Shown: piece by piece, positions 50,166-58,340 of the stretch
Layout: each line of letters opens with the position of its first letter
Numbering within the stretch: position 1 is the stretch's first letter
Source: Pseudovibrio exalbescens DSM 16456
GTDB lineage: Bacteria > Pseudomonadota > Alphaproteobacteria > Rhizobiales > Stappiaceae
NCBI RefSeq assembly: GCF_000422785.1
Contig: NZ_AUGS01000011.1
Span: forward strand, 1 to 64,000
Direction of reading: 5' to 3'
Length of the DNA stretch: 64,000 bases
Program-made: the position numbers and the translations under genes
Notes under the pieces: model-generated
The model's database searches: none
Seen by the model: the letters and a program-made list of their open reading frames with translations, nothing else
What the model was told of the DNA's origin: nothing

Positions 50166-51572
50166 TCACACGGAGGCACCTCCTTCGCTTTGGAGTCTGT
50201 GCCGGAGATCGCTGACATATTTCAACTTTACGATTTCCTCCAGATTCCAGCGAAACTCTGTACACTTATGGCTTGCGTCGCCATGGGCTATCTCCTCATA
50301 AGAACAGCCAGCGATGCATAGGGGCAGATAGGGGCAAGCCCGACATTCTTCGCTTTCAAAGCGATCAAATGCCTCCCATTGTGCAAGTTGAGGGCGATAC
50401 GTTTCCCCCTGCTCACTGAGCTGCCCGACACAAGCATCTCGTTCGCCCACATCGTTCCAGCATTTGTACAGGTATCCATCAGGGTCGATCACAAATGCAT
50501 TTGAGCAAATGGCCCCGCACCCGTTCCCAAGTCTGGGAAAGGTTTCAATATCCTGGCCCCTGGTCAGCGCCTCCATGCCTCTTTGCACTTCGTATTCTGC
50601 AAACTCCCGGCGCGTGTAACAGTTCTCGGCATAGGCTCGAGACGCGTCAGTTACGGCATCAACCTTTCCCGGATACACGTAGACTTTGTCTGACAAGCCA
50701 TCGCTGGCCACCATGTCGCGGATGATATCGAGATCCTCAGGGTTGGTCTTGTCGATGTTGACCCGCAGGCTGATGCGCTCGAAGTATTGACTGGCGGTCT
50801 TCAGGTTTTCATAGATGCGATCAAACGTCCCTCGGCCATTCTTCAGTTTACGCCGCTTGTTGTGAGATGGAGCGGCCCCATCAAGTGTAATCTGAACAAA
50901 GGATACGCCTGTGTTGCTGAGTGTGCGTGCAAGTTCCTCTTCCAGCAAATATCCATTGGTAATCATGGAGCTGCCGAAGTTCACGTTGGCTTCCTTGCAG
51001 GCTTCAAAGAAGTAGCGTTGCAGGTCCAAAACCCGGTCTTTCACCAGGAGTGGTTCGCCGCCGTACCAAGACACGGAAAAGTCGCTCAGATAGCGAAGTT
51101 GCTTGCCCACAAAAGATTTGATGCGCTCCGTTACTTCCGCGTTCATGTGCCGAGATTTGTGGTCCTGATAGCAATAGGGGCAACGGAAGTTGCAGGCCAA
51201 GGTTGGGGCGATTGTGAGCGCAAGCCTGGCACTCCCAAAACGGGCGTTCTGGTCCATGGCCTTCAACAGTCGCCGTTCATCGAGGCTGGCATCAACAACA
51301 AAACCACCGGAATTAAGTGCTTCCACAAGATCGGCGTGCAGCCTTTTGGTGAGGGCCTCCATCGTAATTGGCGAAGCGTCCAGAGCATTGTCCAGCTGCG
51401 CCGCGAGCTGTTTTGAGATGCGAAGGACAGCATTTGTTCTGGAATTGTAAAGCAAACACGCGCCAGATACTTCTCCAAGACTAAATCTAAAGTTGTAGAT
51501 GGATGCTTGCAGACCAGTAACAGGTGGCGCGTTTTTATCTTGATGAATCTGAAGTCTGGGCTTCGTCAACAT
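50166..51572 (-). CDS. Radical SAM/SPASM peptide-modifying enzyme
   Basis: 468 residues from the ATG at 51572 (GGGAGGT upstream). Residues 25-100 look like a PqqD-type peptide-recognition domain (ACLLYNSRTNAVLRISKQLAAQLD). The radical SAM cluster is Cys127-Cys131-Cys134 in LACNFRCPYCYQ. Later blocks are SWYGGEPLL and ITLDGA. The SPASM region is rich in cysteine: GNGCGAICSNAF, YLYKCWND, DACVGQL, ESEECRACPYLPLCIAGCSYEE and SHKC. Such enzymes install thioether or C-C/C-N crosslinks on peptides. The adjacent nine-cysteine peptide is the obvious substrate. Confidence 0.92.
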   Translation of the reverse strand: MLTKPRLQIHQDKNAPPVTGLQASIYNFRFSLGEVSGACLLYNSRTNAVLRISKQLAAQLDNALDASPITMEALTKRLHADLVEALNSGGFVVDASLDERRLLKAMDQNARFGSARLALTIAPTLACNFRCPYCYQDHKSRHMNAEVTERIKSFVGKQLRYLSDFSVSWYGGEPLLVKDRVLDLQRYFFEACKEANVNFGSSMITNGYLLEEELARTLSNTGVSFVQITLDGAAPSHNKRRKLKNGRGTFDRIYENLKTASQYFERISLRVNIDKTNPEDLDIIRDMVASDGLSDKVYVYPGKVDAVTDASRAYAENCYTRREFAEYEVQRGMEALTRGQDIETFPRLGNGCGAICSNAFVIDPDGYLYKCWNDVGERDACVGQLSEQGETYRPQLAQWEAFDRFESEECRACPYLPLCIAGCSYEEIAHGDASHKCTEFRWNLEEIVKLKYVSDLRHRLQSEGGASV

Positions 51573-51998
51573 GGGTAACCTCCCGATCAATAAGAATCGG
51601 ATTCGTATTCCCCTAGGATAAGTCGACGATAATCATTTTTATTGACATGCGTCAATTTGAAAGACGCAATTATTTCATCGAAAATGGGTTATGAATATGC
51701 TTGTTTTATATTTGTTAAATAGTGTTTCAGATCGATTTATATTTTGAAAAAATCTGGAACAACCACAGGCGGAAACATGCCGAGCGCATTTCTTACGCTG
51801 TTGAGCATCCTGGGAATTCCCAGTAAAGCGCGGCGTGCTCTCTGTTCTACTCAGGTCTATGTTTTGTCTTCATTTATATACTTAGCTTGCTGAAAGAAAA
51901 CGGGATCACAACAGTATGAGATCCAACTTTATGCTTATCCAGCGCTCATTGAATGCTACCAGAAGTTGGACTAGCCTCTCTCGCCGAGGGGGCCATTT
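51573..51998. promoter_or_regulatory. Divergent non-coding region between the RiPP locus and alpha/beta hydrolase gene
   Basis: About 425 bp, AT-rich in the middle. It contains an FNR/FixK-like box at 51642-51655 and an isolated 14-bp perfect palindrome CTGGGAATTCCCAG at 51810-51823 of unknown role. No gene is supported. Confidence 0.6.
51642..51655. promoter_or_regulatory. FNR/FixK-like box upstream of the radical SAM gene
   Basis: TTGAC-ATGC-GTCAA is a perfect inverted repeat fitting the relaxed FixK/FNR form TTGA-N6-TCAA. It lies 70-84 bp before the radical SAM start, a suitable position for activation. Confidence 0.55.
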
Positions 51999-52910
51999 AT
52001 GCATTTTCCAGAAGCTGTTTCGTGCGTCGAAGGACGTGCACCCAATCATCGCCTTGTACCAATCGATTGTCATGAAATTCACGTCACCGAATGGGGTAAG
52101 CCCGGCAATCCGCCACTTATTATGTGGCATGGTCTTGCCCGCACAGGACGTGATTTCGATGAACTGGCCGCTGCTTTGTCGCAGGACTGGTTCGTCTTGT
52201 GTCCAGACACGATCGGACGGGGCCTTTCAACCTGGGCCCGTGAACCTGCGACCCAGTATACGATCACTCATTATGCCGATATTGCTGTTCAACTGATTAA
52301 ATCCTACGGGTTCCAGCGTGTCGGTTGGTTGGGAACCTCCATGGGCGGGCTCATCGGCATGCGCATTGCGTCCATGAGTGGGCAGAATTGTCTTTCCTGG
52401 TTGATCATCAACGATATCGGCCCCGAGATTCCGACAGAGGCAATAGAGCGAATTCTCAGCTACTCCAAAACGCCACCGGCGTTCTCTTCGGTAAGTGAGT
52501 TGGAACAGGCGCTGCGGACGGTTTATGCGCCTTTCGGGCCGGCATCTGATGTGTTTTGGCGCCGTATGGCGTTTACCTCTGCCCGACGTTTGCCGGATGG
52601 CACGCTTACCACTCATTTTGATCCTGCCATTGTTCAAATGATGGAAGACAACGACGCGGAACTGGTGAGTTGGGACCGTTGGGAAACGCTGTCACTACCG
52701 GTGCATGTGCTGGGTGGGCGGACCTCTGACATCCTGCTTACGGCGATAGCAGAGCGCATGCGTACCACCGGGCCCCAGCCGAAGGTGACATGGTGGGAGG
52801 ACTGCGGCCATGCCCCAACGCTTAGTCGGACGGAAGATATCCAGATTGTACGCGACATCATAAGTGCGCTGGAGGTGCAAAGGGAGGCGTTGGCGATAGC
52901 CGAGAACTGA
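51999..52910 (+). CDS. Alpha/beta-fold hydrolase
   Basis: 303 residues. It has the oxyanion segment LIMWHGLARTGRDFDELA, nucleophile Ser in GWLGTSMGGLIGM, a likely acid Asp in HVLGGRTSDIL and the catalytic His in WWEDCGHAPTLS. No signal peptide is evident. GAGGGGG precedes the ATG at 51999. It lies 58 bp before the binding-protein gene of a Liv-type ABC operon, so it may hydrolyse the imported compound (an ester, lactone or amide). The substrate is unknown. Confidence 0.88.
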   Translation: MHFPEAVSCVEGRAPNHRLVPIDCHEIHVTEWGKPGNPPLIMWHGLARTGRDFDELAAALSQDWFVLCPDTIGRGLSTWAREPATQYTITHYADIAVQLIKSYGFQRVGWLGTSMGGLIGMRIASMSGQNCLSWLIINDIGPEIPTEAIERILSYSKTPPAFSSVSELEQALRTVYAPFGPASDVFWRRMAFTSARRLPDGTLTTHFDPAIVQMMEDNDAELVSWDRWETLSLPVHVLGGRTSDILLTAIAERMRTTGPQPKVTWWEDCGHAPTLSRTEDIQIVRDIISALEVQREALAIAEN

Positions 52911-52968
52911 GGTCAAGCAATTGGCCTGATGACAGAAACAACCGGAAAAATACGGGAGGGTTCCGGAA

Positions 52969-54147
52969 ATGAAACGCATTATTACCGCACTGGCCTGCGC
53001 AGTGGCCTTGACTGGCTCAGCTGCTGCGGAAATCCGCATCGGTCATGTATACGGCAAGACTGGCCCGCTTGAGGCGTATGCGGCCCAAAGCCATACCGGT
53101 CTGAAGCTGGGACTTGAATACGCGACGGATGGCACCATGGAAATCAATGGTGAGCCCATCAAGTTGATGGAATACGACACCCAGCTGGATCCTGCACGCG
53201 GACGCTCATTGTTGGCCGAGGCTTATGGCGATGACGATGTGCACATTGCCGTTGGTCCGGTCAGTTCCGGTGTGGCTTTGGCAATGCTACCTGTCGCAGA
53301 GGAATATGAACGCTTGCTGCTGGTTGAGCCTGCTGTTGCCGACTCCATTACTGGTTCCAACTGGAACCGTTACATTTTCCGGACCGGGCGAAACTCGTCT
53401 CAAGATGCCATTGCAAACGCTGTCGCGCTTGGCGGGGAAGGCACCGTGGTGGCGACCCTTGCTCAAGACTACGCCTTTGGCCGGGATGGTGTTGCCGCGT
53501 TTCGTGAGGCTCTGTCCGAGACTGGTGCGAACGTTGCCCATGAAGAGTATGTACCTACCGACACGACAGACTTTACCGCAGCAGCAGAACGCATCTTCAC
53601 AGCGATGAATGATGTTGAGGCAGAGCGTAAGTTGCTCTTCATCATCTGGGCAGGTGGGGGTAATCCCATGAGCCAGTTGAACGCGATGGACCCTTCCCGC
53701 TTCGGGATTGAAATCGCAACCGGAGGCAACATCCTGCCTGCGCTTACCGCCTACAAGGAACTGCCGGGGCTTGAAGGCGCGACCTATTACTACTACGAGA
53801 TCCCCGAAAATCCCATCAACGATTGGCTTGTCAAAACCCACTACGAGCGCTTTGGAACACCGCCGGATTTCTTTACTGCAGGTGGAATGGCTGCTGGTCT
53901 GGCTCTGGTGGAAGCGATCCAGCAAGCCGGCGGGTCTGATGATACCGAAGCGCTTATCGAAGCCATGGAAGGCATGCGCTGGGAAACCCCAAAAGGGACG
54001 ATGATGTTCCGGCCGGAAGATCATCAAGCACTTCAGTCCATGTATCACTTCCGCACGGAGGTGCAGGAAGACAAGGATTACGGTGTGCCCATCTTGGTGC
54101 GCGAAATCACCATGGATGAAATGTCCGTGCCTGTTCGCACCGAATAA
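52969..54147 (+). CDS. Liv-type ABC transporter substrate-binding protein
   Basis: 392 residues with a signal peptide (MKRIITALACAVALTGSAAA) and a type I periplasmic binding fold: IRIGHVYGKTGPLEAYAAQSHTGLKLGLEYATDG, VAVGPVSSGVALAMLPVAEEY, ATLAQDYAFGRDGVAAF and IIWAGGGNPMSQL. This family binds branched-chain amino acids, amides, urea or aromatic acids, and the exact ligand is unknown. GGGAGG precedes the ATG. A stem-loop follows the stop, as is common after highly expressed binding proteins. Confidence 0.9.
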   Translation: MKRIITALACAVALTGSAAAEIRIGHVYGKTGPLEAYAAQSHTGLKLGLEYATDGTMEINGEPIKLMEYDTQLDPARGRSLLAEAYGDDDVHIAVGPVSSGVALAMLPVAEEYERLLLVEPAVADSITGSNWNRYIFRTGRNSSQDAIANAVALGGEGTVVATLAQDYAFGRDGVAAFREALSETGANVAHEEYVPTDTTDFTAAAERIFTAMNDVEAERKLLFIIWAGGGNPMSQLNAMDPSRFGIEIATGGNILPALTAYKELPGLEGATYYYYEIPENPINDWLVKTHYERFGTPPDFFTAGGMAAGLALVEAIQQAGGSDDTEALIEAMEGMRWETPKGTMMFRPEDHQALQSMYHFRTEVQEDKDYGVPILVREITMDEMSVPVRTE

Positions 54148-54156
54148 ACCTGAAAA

Positions 54157-54205
54157 GCCTGCCTCGTTAGTGGTTGCAGATGCTGTAGCCACTGACGGCG
54201 CAGGC
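54157..54205 (+). repeat. Stem-loop between binding protein and livG
   Basis: Outer arms GCCTGC (54157-54162) and GCAGGC (54200-54205) enclose a second, nearly perfect stem (GTTAGTGG with CCACTGAC). There is no T-run. It is probably an intercistronic RNA structure lowering downstream expression or protecting the upstream mRNA. Confidence 0.55.
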
Positions 54206-54222
54206 AAAGGGACAAAGCCGAC

Positions 54223-54987
54223 ATGACACAAACCCTTTTGGAAACCGAGGGCCTTTCTGTGCGCTTTGGCGGGCATTTGGCTGTAAATGACGTGAGTTGC
54301 CAATTTCACGCAGGCGAACTTACAGCCATTGTAGGCCCGAATGGTGCCGGAAAAACCACATACTTCAATCTGATTTCGGGTCAAATCCGCCCTACCGCTG
54401 GCAGCGTTCGGTTGCTGGGTGAGGATGTGACACGCGTCAGCGTTGCAGATCGCTGTCAGCGCGGTTTGGGCCGTGCGTTTCAGCTGACCAATCTGTTCCC
54501 GCAGTTAACGGTCTTGGAGAATGTGGCGCTTGTAATGCAGGCGCGCCAGCGCAAGGGATTCAGTTTGTTCTCCATGGCCAGCGCTCATGTTGAAGTGACC
54601 CGTGCAGCCATGGCCGTTCTGGAGCGAGTACGCATGGATACCTTGCGAGATCAAAAGGTGAGCGAGTTAAGCCACGGAAACCAGCGCAAGTTGGAAGTTG
54701 CCATGCTTATTGCGTTGGATCCGCTTGTTTACATGTTTGATGAACCAACCGCGGGCATGAGCATGGATGAGGCGCCCGTGGTGCTGGATCTGATCAGCGA
54801 GCTCAAACATGACAGCGATCGGACCATCCTGCTGGTCGAACACAAGATGGATGTAATCCGCACTCTCGCGGATCGGATTATTGTCCTGCACAACGGGGAA
54901 TTGGCCGCAGACGGCCCGCCAGCGGAAGTAATGGCCTCGGACATCGTGCAGGAAGCCTACATGGGCAAGGAGCTTGAACATGTCTGA
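54223..54987 (+). CDS. livG: Liv-type ABC transporter ATP-binding protein (LivG-like)
   Basis: 254 residues. Walker A is GPNGAGKTT, the signature is LSHGNQRKLEVAMLIALDPLVYMFDEPTAGMS (signature plus Walker B), and the H-loop is LLVEHKMD. LivG-type members carry the H-G-x-Q-R-x-L-E/D signature seen here. It energises the two permeases together with LivF. The stop overlaps the livF start by 14 bp. Confidence 0.94.
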   Translation: MTQTLLETEGLSVRFGGHLAVNDVSCQFHAGELTAIVGPNGAGKTTYFNLISGQIRPTAGSVRLLGEDVTRVSVADRCQRGLGRAFQLTNLFPQLTVLENVALVMQARQRKGFSLFSMASAHVEVTRAAMAVLERVRMDTLRDQKVSELSHGNQRKLEVAMLIALDPLVYMFDEPTAGMSMDEAPVVLDLISELKHDSDRTILLVEHKMDVIRTLADRIIVLHNGELAADGPPAEVMASDIVQEAYMGKELEHV

Positions 54988-55702
54988 TGCCCTGTTGTCC
55001 CTTGAAAATATCAGGACGGACATAGCGCAATATCACATCTTGAAGGGCGTTAGCTTTTCGGTGCCCCGCGGTCAGGTCACCATGCTTTTAGGGCGCAACG
55101 GTGTTGGAAAAACCACGAGCCTGCGCACAATCATGGGACTTTGGCAGGCCAAGGAGGGCACGCTGACGTTCGATGGTGCAGATATCACAGGTGCCCCGAT
55201 TTCTGCGCGCGCCCGCGCCGGAATAGGATTTGTACCGGAGGATATGGGCATTTTCGGCGATCTGAGTGTTGAAGAGAACATGGTGTTGGCCGCAACCAAC
55301 GGCATGCCGGATCCTGCCCGCCTTGAATGGCTGTTCTCCGCGTTTCCCGCGCTGAGAACATTCTGGAAGTCTCAGGCGGGGGCGCTTTCCGGCGGGCAAA
55401 AACAAATGTTGTCCATCGCCCGTGCCATGATTGAGGACCGAAAACTTTACCTGATTGATGAGCCCACAAAAGGTCTGGCACCTGCCATTATTTCCACCAT
55501 GGTTGGTGCGCTGCGTACATTGAAGCAGCAAGGCGCCACGGTATTGATGGTGGAGCAGAATTTTTCGGTGGCCAAAGCGCTGGGAGATCAGGCAGTGGTC
55601 ATGGATGACGGTGTGGTGGTCTGGACCGGTGCCATGGCGGAACTGGCCGAAAGCAGCGCGCTTCAAGAGCGACTGATGGGCTTGAGCATGGAGGCGCACT
55701 GA
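54974..55702 (+). CDS. livF: Liv-type ABC transporter ATP-binding protein (LivF-like)
   Basis: 242 residues. Walker A is GRNGVGKTTSLRTIMG, the Q-loop region is GIGFVPEDMGIF, the signature is LSGGQKQMLSIARAMIEDRKLYLIDEPTKGLAP, and the H-loop is LMVEQNF. The T-K-G-L-A-P after Walker B is typical of LivF. It starts within livG and is followed by livH after 2 bp. Confidence 0.94.
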   Translation: MNMSDALLSLENIRTDIAQYHILKGVSFSVPRGQVTMLLGRNGVGKTTSLRTIMGLWQAKEGTLTFDGADITGAPISARARAGIGFVPEDMGIFGDLSVEENMVLAATNGMPDPARLEWLFSAFPALRTFWKSQAGALSGGQKQMLSIARAMIEDRKLYLIDEPTKGLAPAIISTMVGALRTLKQQGATVLMVEQNFSVAKALGDQAVVMDDGVVVWTGAMAELAESSALQERLMGLSMEAH

Positions 55703-55704
55703 CG

Positions 55705-56736
55705 ATGACCATTGCACCTGAACATAATCCCGTTTTTGCGCGTTTGGGGTGGCGTGATCGGTTGGGACAAAGTGCCCCCTATCTGCTGGTCCCCGTGTTG
55801 ATTGCTGCAGGCTTTGCTGCCATTGGGGCGCCGTCCAGTTGGTTGACACTAACCGTCTCTGGCCTTGCCATGGGCATGATGATTTTCATAATGGCTTCAG
55901 GTCTTACGCTCGTGTTCGGTCTGATGGATGTCATCAACTTTGGCCATGGCGCGTTCATTTCCCTCGGGGCGTACATGGGGGTGAGTGTTCTGTTCTGGCT
56001 CAGCGGCTGGACGGAAGCGGCCTCGCTGGCGCTCAATGTAGGGGCCATTGGCCTGGCCATCCTGGCGGCAATGCTGTTTGCGGGGGCCGTGTCCTGGGCA
56101 TTTGAACGCACGATTGTGCGTCCTGTTTACGGCTCACACCTCAAGCAAATTCTGATCACCGTTGGCGCGTTGATTGTCCTTGAGCAGTTGATCCATGTGA
56201 TTTGGGGGGCTGAGGAGATTTTCCTGTTGCGGCCGGAGTCACTGCGCGGCGCTGTCACCTTCTTTGGCGCGGCTTTGGAAAAGTACCGAATTCTCGCGGT
56301 GGTGATTGGCCTTGGCATTTTCATCGCTATGCGTCTCGTGCTGCGGCACACGAAGATTGGCCTGATCGTTCGGGCCGGGGTGCAAAACGGAGAAATGGTG
56401 GAGGCCCTGGGCTACCGGTTGAGACTGGTTTTTGTCGGTGTCTTCATTGCCGGCTCGGCCTTGGCAGGTCTGGGCGGTGTCATGTGGGCGCTTTATGAGC
56501 AGGTCATCACGGCCGGAATGGGCGAAAACATGATGATCCTCATCTTCATCGTAGTCATCATTGGTGGTTTGGGATCAGTGGAAGGTGCCTTTATTGGCGC
56601 TTTGCTGGTCGGTCTGCTGCAAAACTATGTTGCGTTTCTGGAACCCAAGCTGGCTCTTGTTTCAAACATCGCTTTGATGACCGCCATTCTCATGTGGCGA
56701 CCGCAGGGCATGATGCCAGTTGTGAAGGCGAAATGA
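55705..56736 (+). CDS. livH: Liv-type ABC transporter permease (LivH-like)
   Basis: 343 residues and about eight to nine helices, with GLTLVFGLMDVINFGHGAFISLGAYMGVSV near the start and the loop GLIVRAGVQNGEMVEALGYRLRLVFVGVFIAGSALAGLGGVM, the LivH coupling region. An extra hydrophilic N-terminal stretch of about 20 residues precedes the first helix. It is tightly coupled to livF (2 bp) and livM (1 bp). Confidence 0.93.
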   Translation: MTIAPEHNPVFARLGWRDRLGQSAPYLLVPVLIAAGFAAIGAPSSWLTLTVSGLAMGMMIFIMASGLTLVFGLMDVINFGHGAFISLGAYMGVSVLFWLSGWTEAASLALNVGAIGLAILAAMLFAGAVSWAFERTIVRPVYGSHLKQILITVGALIVLEQLIHVIWGAEEIFLLRPESLRGAVTFFGAALEKYRILAVVIGLGIFIAMRLVLRHTKIGLIVRAGVQNGEMVEALGYRLRLVFVGVFIAGSALAGLGGVMWALYEQVITAGMGENMMILIFIVVIIGGLGSVEGAFIGALLVGLLQNYVAFLEPKLALVSNIALMTAILMWRPQGMMPVVKAK

Positions 56737-56737
56737 T

Positions 56738-57790
56738 ATGTTGACGCGTTTGATCTCTGGCGACACGCCTCGTTCCCCGGTTTTGGCTGCGCTCCTTGGC
56801 GCTATACTGGTTGCGTTGATGTTCGCTCCGTTTCTTTTTCCGGGGGTGCGCGCTCTGGATACTGCGGCCACAATCTGCATTTTCATCTTGCTGGTAGCTT
56901 CCTATGACCTGCTTCTGGGGTATACGGGTATCGTGAGCTTTGCCCATACCATGTTCTTTGGCATGGGAGCGTATGGCGTTGCTCTTGCCTCCATTCATAT
57001 GGGACGCAGCTATGAGGCCTTGATAACCGGCACGGTACTTGGCGCGGCTGCGGCGGCGTTGTTCGCTCTGGTTATTGCCCTGTTTTCCTTGCGTGTGCGG
57101 GCAATCTTTTTTGCCATGATCACCCTGGCTGTTGCGTCAGCCATGGCTGTTCTGGTCAGCCAGCTCTTTCAGATTACTGGCGGTGAAGACGGCTTGACCT
57201 ATCGTATTCCACGGGAGCTGACACCTGCTTTCCGGCTGGGCGAAATCTTCGATACGCGTATTAATGGACGTATCCTCAATTACTATCTGGTGTTTTTCAG
57301 CTGCCTGATGTTGTTCCTGCTGCTGCTTCGGGTGGTGAACTCGCCGTTTGGCAGGGTGTTGCAGGCCATTCGTGAAAACGAATTTCGTGCGCAAGCAATT
57401 GGGTACAAGGTGGTTCTCTATCGCACCACTGCCACCTGCCTATCGGCAGCCATGGCTGCATTGGCAGGCAGTCTTTATGCCATTTGGTTGCGGTATGTGG
57501 GGCCGGATACCACGCTCAGTTTCGAGATCATGCTGGATGTGTTGTTGATGGTGGTGATCGGCGGCATGGGGACCCTTTACGGTGCCGTTTTGGGATCCGT
57601 AATTTTTGTACTGGCCCACAACTACCTCCAGAACCTGATGGGCGCCGGGGCCGAAATGTTCCAGAACATCCCGATCCTGCCAGACCTGATTAATCCTGAT
57701 CGATGGTTGCTTTGGCTCGGCGTGCTGTTCGTTCTGTCGGTGTACTTCTTCCCGACCGGGATTGTGGGTCGGCTGCGCGCAAACCGATGA
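56738..57790 (+). CDS. livM: Liv-type ABC transporter permease (LivM-like)
   Basis: 350 residues, membrane protein. It has SYDLLLGYTGIVSFAHTMFFGMGAYGVALA, VNSPFGRVLQAIRENEFRAQAIGYKVVLYRTTATCLSAAMAALAGSLYA (coupling loop) and LLMVVIGGMGTLYGAVLGSVIFVL, all LivM landmarks. It is the last gene of the operon and is followed by a strong hairpin. Confidence 0.93.
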   Translation: MLTRLISGDTPRSPVLAALLGAILVALMFAPFLFPGVRALDTAATICIFILLVASYDLLLGYTGIVSFAHTMFFGMGAYGVALASIHMGRSYEALITGTVLGAAAAALFALVIALFSLRVRAIFFAMITLAVASAMAVLVSQLFQITGGEDGLTYRIPRELTPAFRLGEIFDTRINGRILNYYLVFFSCLMLFLLLLRVVNSPFGRVLQAIRENEFRAQAIGYKVVLYRTTATCLSAAMAALAGSLYAIWLRYVGPDTTLSFEIMLDVLLMVVIGGMGTLYGAVLGSVIFVLAHNYLQNLMGAGAEMFQNIPILPDLINPDRWLLWLGVLFVLSVYFFPTGIVGRLRANR

Positions 57791-57818
57791 TCTGATGAAA
57801 CTTGCTGTCTCGAGCTGG

Positions 57819-57841
57819 CACCCCGCAGGTTCTGCGGGGTG
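57819..57841 (+). terminator. Terminator-like hairpin after livM
   Basis: Arms CACCCCGCAG (57819-57828) and CTGCGGGGTG (57832-57841) with a 3-nt loop give a very stable 10-bp stem 28 bp past the livM stop. The following DNA has only scattered T residues. Confidence 0.72.
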
Positions 57842-57992
57842 CAATTGTTCCGAGCGCTGAAGTCCCAAGCATGCAATGCATTGCTGGATTGGATCTACGG
57901 CACGGCTTTCATTAGACCGATTGGCAGGCTCTGGGTGGCGTGGTGTTTGTTGTCCCCCCAAATTGCACTTATGCGCTGATCGCAATAAACAT

Positions 57993-58018
57993 ATTTTATG
58001 CCCTAATACGCATAAAAT
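57993..58018. promoter_or_regulatory. Probable HipB operator
   Basis: Perfect inverted repeat with arms ATTTTATGC (57993-58001) and GCATAAAAT (58010-58018) and an 8-bp spacer, the same N8 spacing as E. coli hipB operators though the arms differ. A further half-site GCATAAAA lies at 58064-58071, just before hipB. Confidence 0.7.
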
Positions 58019-58088
58019 AGAAATATGCGATGAATACGATATTGCGACAATATGAAAATTGGCGCATAAAAGGGGCTAGGAGATTGAC

Positions 58089-58340
58089 ATGAGCGACCTA
58101 GCCCGAACCCCAAAGCAGCTTGGGACACTGATCCGCCGTGCCCGTAAGCAACAAGGGTTCAGCCAAGCACAATTGGGCGAAAAATCCGGCCTCAGGCAGG
58201 AAACCATATCCTTGATCGAAACCGGCAATCCGGCAACCCGTATCGAGACGATTCTGGTTGTGTTGGCTGCGCTAGATCTCGAGATCAAGGTCGGCCCCCG
58301 CGCCAAGGTCACCGCAGCCAACATTGAGGACATATTCTGA
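58089..58340 (+). CDS. hipB: HipB-like antitoxin (XRE/Cro helix-turn-helix)
   Basis: 83 residues. The helix-turn-helix is LGTLIRRARKQQGFSQAQLGEKSGLRQETISLIETG, followed by ILVVLAALDLEIKVGPR, typical of HipB. It would repress the operon through the upstream palindrome and neutralise HipA. The stop shares one base with the hipA start (TGATG), indicating coupled translation. Confidence 0.9.
   Translation: MSDLARTPKQLGTLIRRARKQQGFSQAQLGEKSGLRQETISLIETGNPATRIETILVVLAALDLEIKVGPRAKVTAANIEDIF

Noticed and set aside
51620-51645. Possible Fur box (GATAATCATTTTT) before the radical SAM gene
   Set aside because: Only about two of the three hexamers of a Fur site match; in this AT-rich stretch that is not convincing.
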